The notes under the pieces are model-generated. The model was given only the letters and a program-made list of their open reading frames with translations. It was not told the DNA's origin and searched no databases. A DNA stretch of 64,000 bases, taken from the NCBI GenBank assembly GCA_032173965.1, contig CM063284.1, positions 115,976,410 to 116,040,409 of the forward strand, read 5' to 3'. Each line of letters starts with the position of its first letter. Within the stretch, counting starts at the first letter, position 1. The position numbers and the translations under genes are program-made. Positions 62,601-64,000 of this stretch are shown here, in pieces. Origin of the DNA: Sitta carolinensis (Eukaryota > Chordata > Aves > Passeriformes > Sittidae).

Positions 62601-63705
62601 AGTTTAGACTTCATTTGGGGCTTCATATAGAAGCTTGTTCAGCAGGATCCTTTGATCTGGAGAGTTCCATAGACCACATGGGATAAACAAAAGATCTGGT
62701 CCTAAACCCAGAGATTATTAAAACTGATTAACTTCTCTGTTGGTTGTTCCATTCCACTTCTTTCTGGGACACTCAATTAAATGAAGTAGTGTTTTCATAT
62801 CTGAGTGACTTGGTGTTGTTTTGTTTTTTTTTTTTTTTTTAAATAAATAAGAGAAATCCAGTTAAATTCAATTTAAGAATTTACATGCAAATTTTTCACC
62901 AGTGAAATAAGGGGTATTTAAACTTCTTGTATTTCTTTTTTTTAGAATGTATTTGACCATTCTTTGACCCAAGACAATCCTAGACTGGTCTTTACGGATG
63001 TAATTATTTGGCACACCGTGCATGGCAGATTCGAACAACTATTTCACACAAAAACATGGATTACAGACACATAAAATTTTTGTGAACTGGGCTGTAAAAT
63101 TTCTGATGCAGTAGACTCTATCTAACATGACAGCTGGTATCTGATCTGAAAATAGTGTCTTTTTCCTCAAATGCTAGTCATCCTGCTACTTTGCGCTGCA
63201 TAGATATGAACACACTTATGGTTAAGAAATAAATCTGGAGAAAAAATCTTCTAGAACAATGGTAATTATGTGCCACTTTGGCATGAGCACACCCTGAGTC
63301 CATGATGGTCTCCTGGAAAATGTGTTTCCAGAGCTGTGTATGCTTAGCAATTCCCTAGATCAGAAACAAACATCCTGAGCCAAACCTTGCAACATTTATT
63401 CTTTAAAAGGGAAGTCTTCTGTGAATTGTGTTCCTAAATAAAAGCCTGAGAATTGAACCTCAACTTTGCATTGGAGGGACAATGGATATAGTAGATGTTC
63501 TGCTCCAGAGAGGATGAGCTGGAATCAAAAATCTGAGAAACCAATGTTCTTGACAGGCAATGTCAGAGCTGGGCGCTGTGGTTTGCGGTGTCTGCTTTCT
63601 CTGCCTTGATAGCAGACCTGACGTGGTTTTGATTTGCATTCTTATGCCAGCCCAAGCTCTTGCTGACATGTTTTGGGTCTGTGCCTGGATATGGAGGTTC
63701 AATTT
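59661..63705. other. Unique noncoding DNA, possible conserved noncoding block
   Basis: The interval 60360-60960 has high word complexity, TAAT-type motifs and no repeat signature; it is a guess at conserved noncoding sequence that only alignment can test. T-runs lie at about 62825-62840. No exon or RNA gene is supported. Confidence 0.45.
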
Positions 63706-64000
63706 TCACAGAATCACAGAATCATAAAATATGCTGCATTGGAAGGCACCCATCAGGATCATCGAGTCCAACTCCTGGCCCTGCACTGGACACCCAAAAG
63801 TGATACCATGTGCCTGAGATCATTGTCCAAAATGTTCTTGAACTCTGTCAGGTTTGGTCCTGTGACCATTTCCCTAGGGAGCCTGTTCCAGTGCCCAGCC
63901 ACTCTCTGCGTGAAGAGTCTTCCGATATCCGACCTGAATCTCATCTGACCCGGCTTCATCTCATTTTCTCCAGTTCTGTCACTGATCACAAGAGTGGAGA
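63706..64000 (-). mobile_element. CR1 LINE 3' end, antisense, cut by the window edge
   Basis: It starts with 'cacagaatcacagaatcat' and continues 'atcatcgagtccaactcctg', 'ccctgcactggacaccc', 'gttcttgaactctgtcagg' and 'ccctagggagcctgttccag'. It runs off the right edge. On the minus strand 63759-63989 stays open and encodes the ORF2 C-terminal line RLFTQRVAGHWNRLPREMV, a motif typical of CR1 tails. It is the same subfamily as the antisense copy at 38318, but better preserved in frame. Whether it is longer than a fragment cannot be seen here. Confidence 0.93.

Noticed and set aside
1..64000. CRISPR array, prophage, toxin, defence or biosynthetic system
   Set aside because: No spaced identical repeats, no gene clusters and no prokaryotic gene organisation; repeats and composition are those of a bird nuclear genome.

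Overview
This window looks like noncoding nuclear DNA from a bird, most probably a songbird. The base composition is AT-rich with few CpGs. The recognisable interspersed repeats are CR1 LINE fragments, very old L3-like CR1 relics, and solo LTRs of a type I recognise from avian endogenous retroviruses. I saw no Alu or L1, no operons and no ribosome-binding-site or gene-packing pattern of a prokaryote. The organism call rests on repeat families recognised from memory, not on a database search.

I find no convincing complete protein-coding gene. Almost every open frame is 60-120 codons, lies in low-complexity or AT-rich DNA, and shows no domain. The window is best read as a long intron or a gene desert. 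Three short stretches look like possible internal or terminal exons because a plausible acceptor, a usable donor or stop, and a single open frame coincide: 14076-14145 (+), 12673-12760 (-) and 49784-49867 (+). They are weak predictions, and the first two lie on opposite strands, so at most some can be real.

Layout. 1-5200: unique DNA with a (GATA)n microsatellite (1474-1570) and a T18/G-run tract with strong quadruplex potential (1946-2112). 5230-6690: antisense L3-like LINE relic, a TA-rich palindrome and a short, old solo LTR (6398-6685). 6690-33400: mostly unique sequence with a CR1 3' end at 18955-19125, long poly-T and poly-A tracts, and the two best exon candidates. 33400-36830: an A/C-rich block with A40, then about 2 kb of antisense L3-like LINE. 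37718-39272: a nested repeat cluster in which a sense CR1 is interrupted by an LTR-like segment and an antisense CR1. 39275-55990: mostly unique, with a GT-rich tract, a perfect 12-bp hairpin and an antisense CR1 3' end (53020-53240). 55992-56518: a solo LTR with an intact 5-bp target-site duplication. 56520-64000: unique sequence, GT-rich and purine-rich tracts, a region open on both strands (59212-59660), and an antisense CR1 3' end that runs off the right edge.

No CRISPR array, phage, toxin, defence island or similar system is present. The more interesting signals are the possible exons, the quadruplex/poly-T tract, the recurrent T/G-rich tracts, the nested repeat history at 38 kb, and the clean solo LTR.
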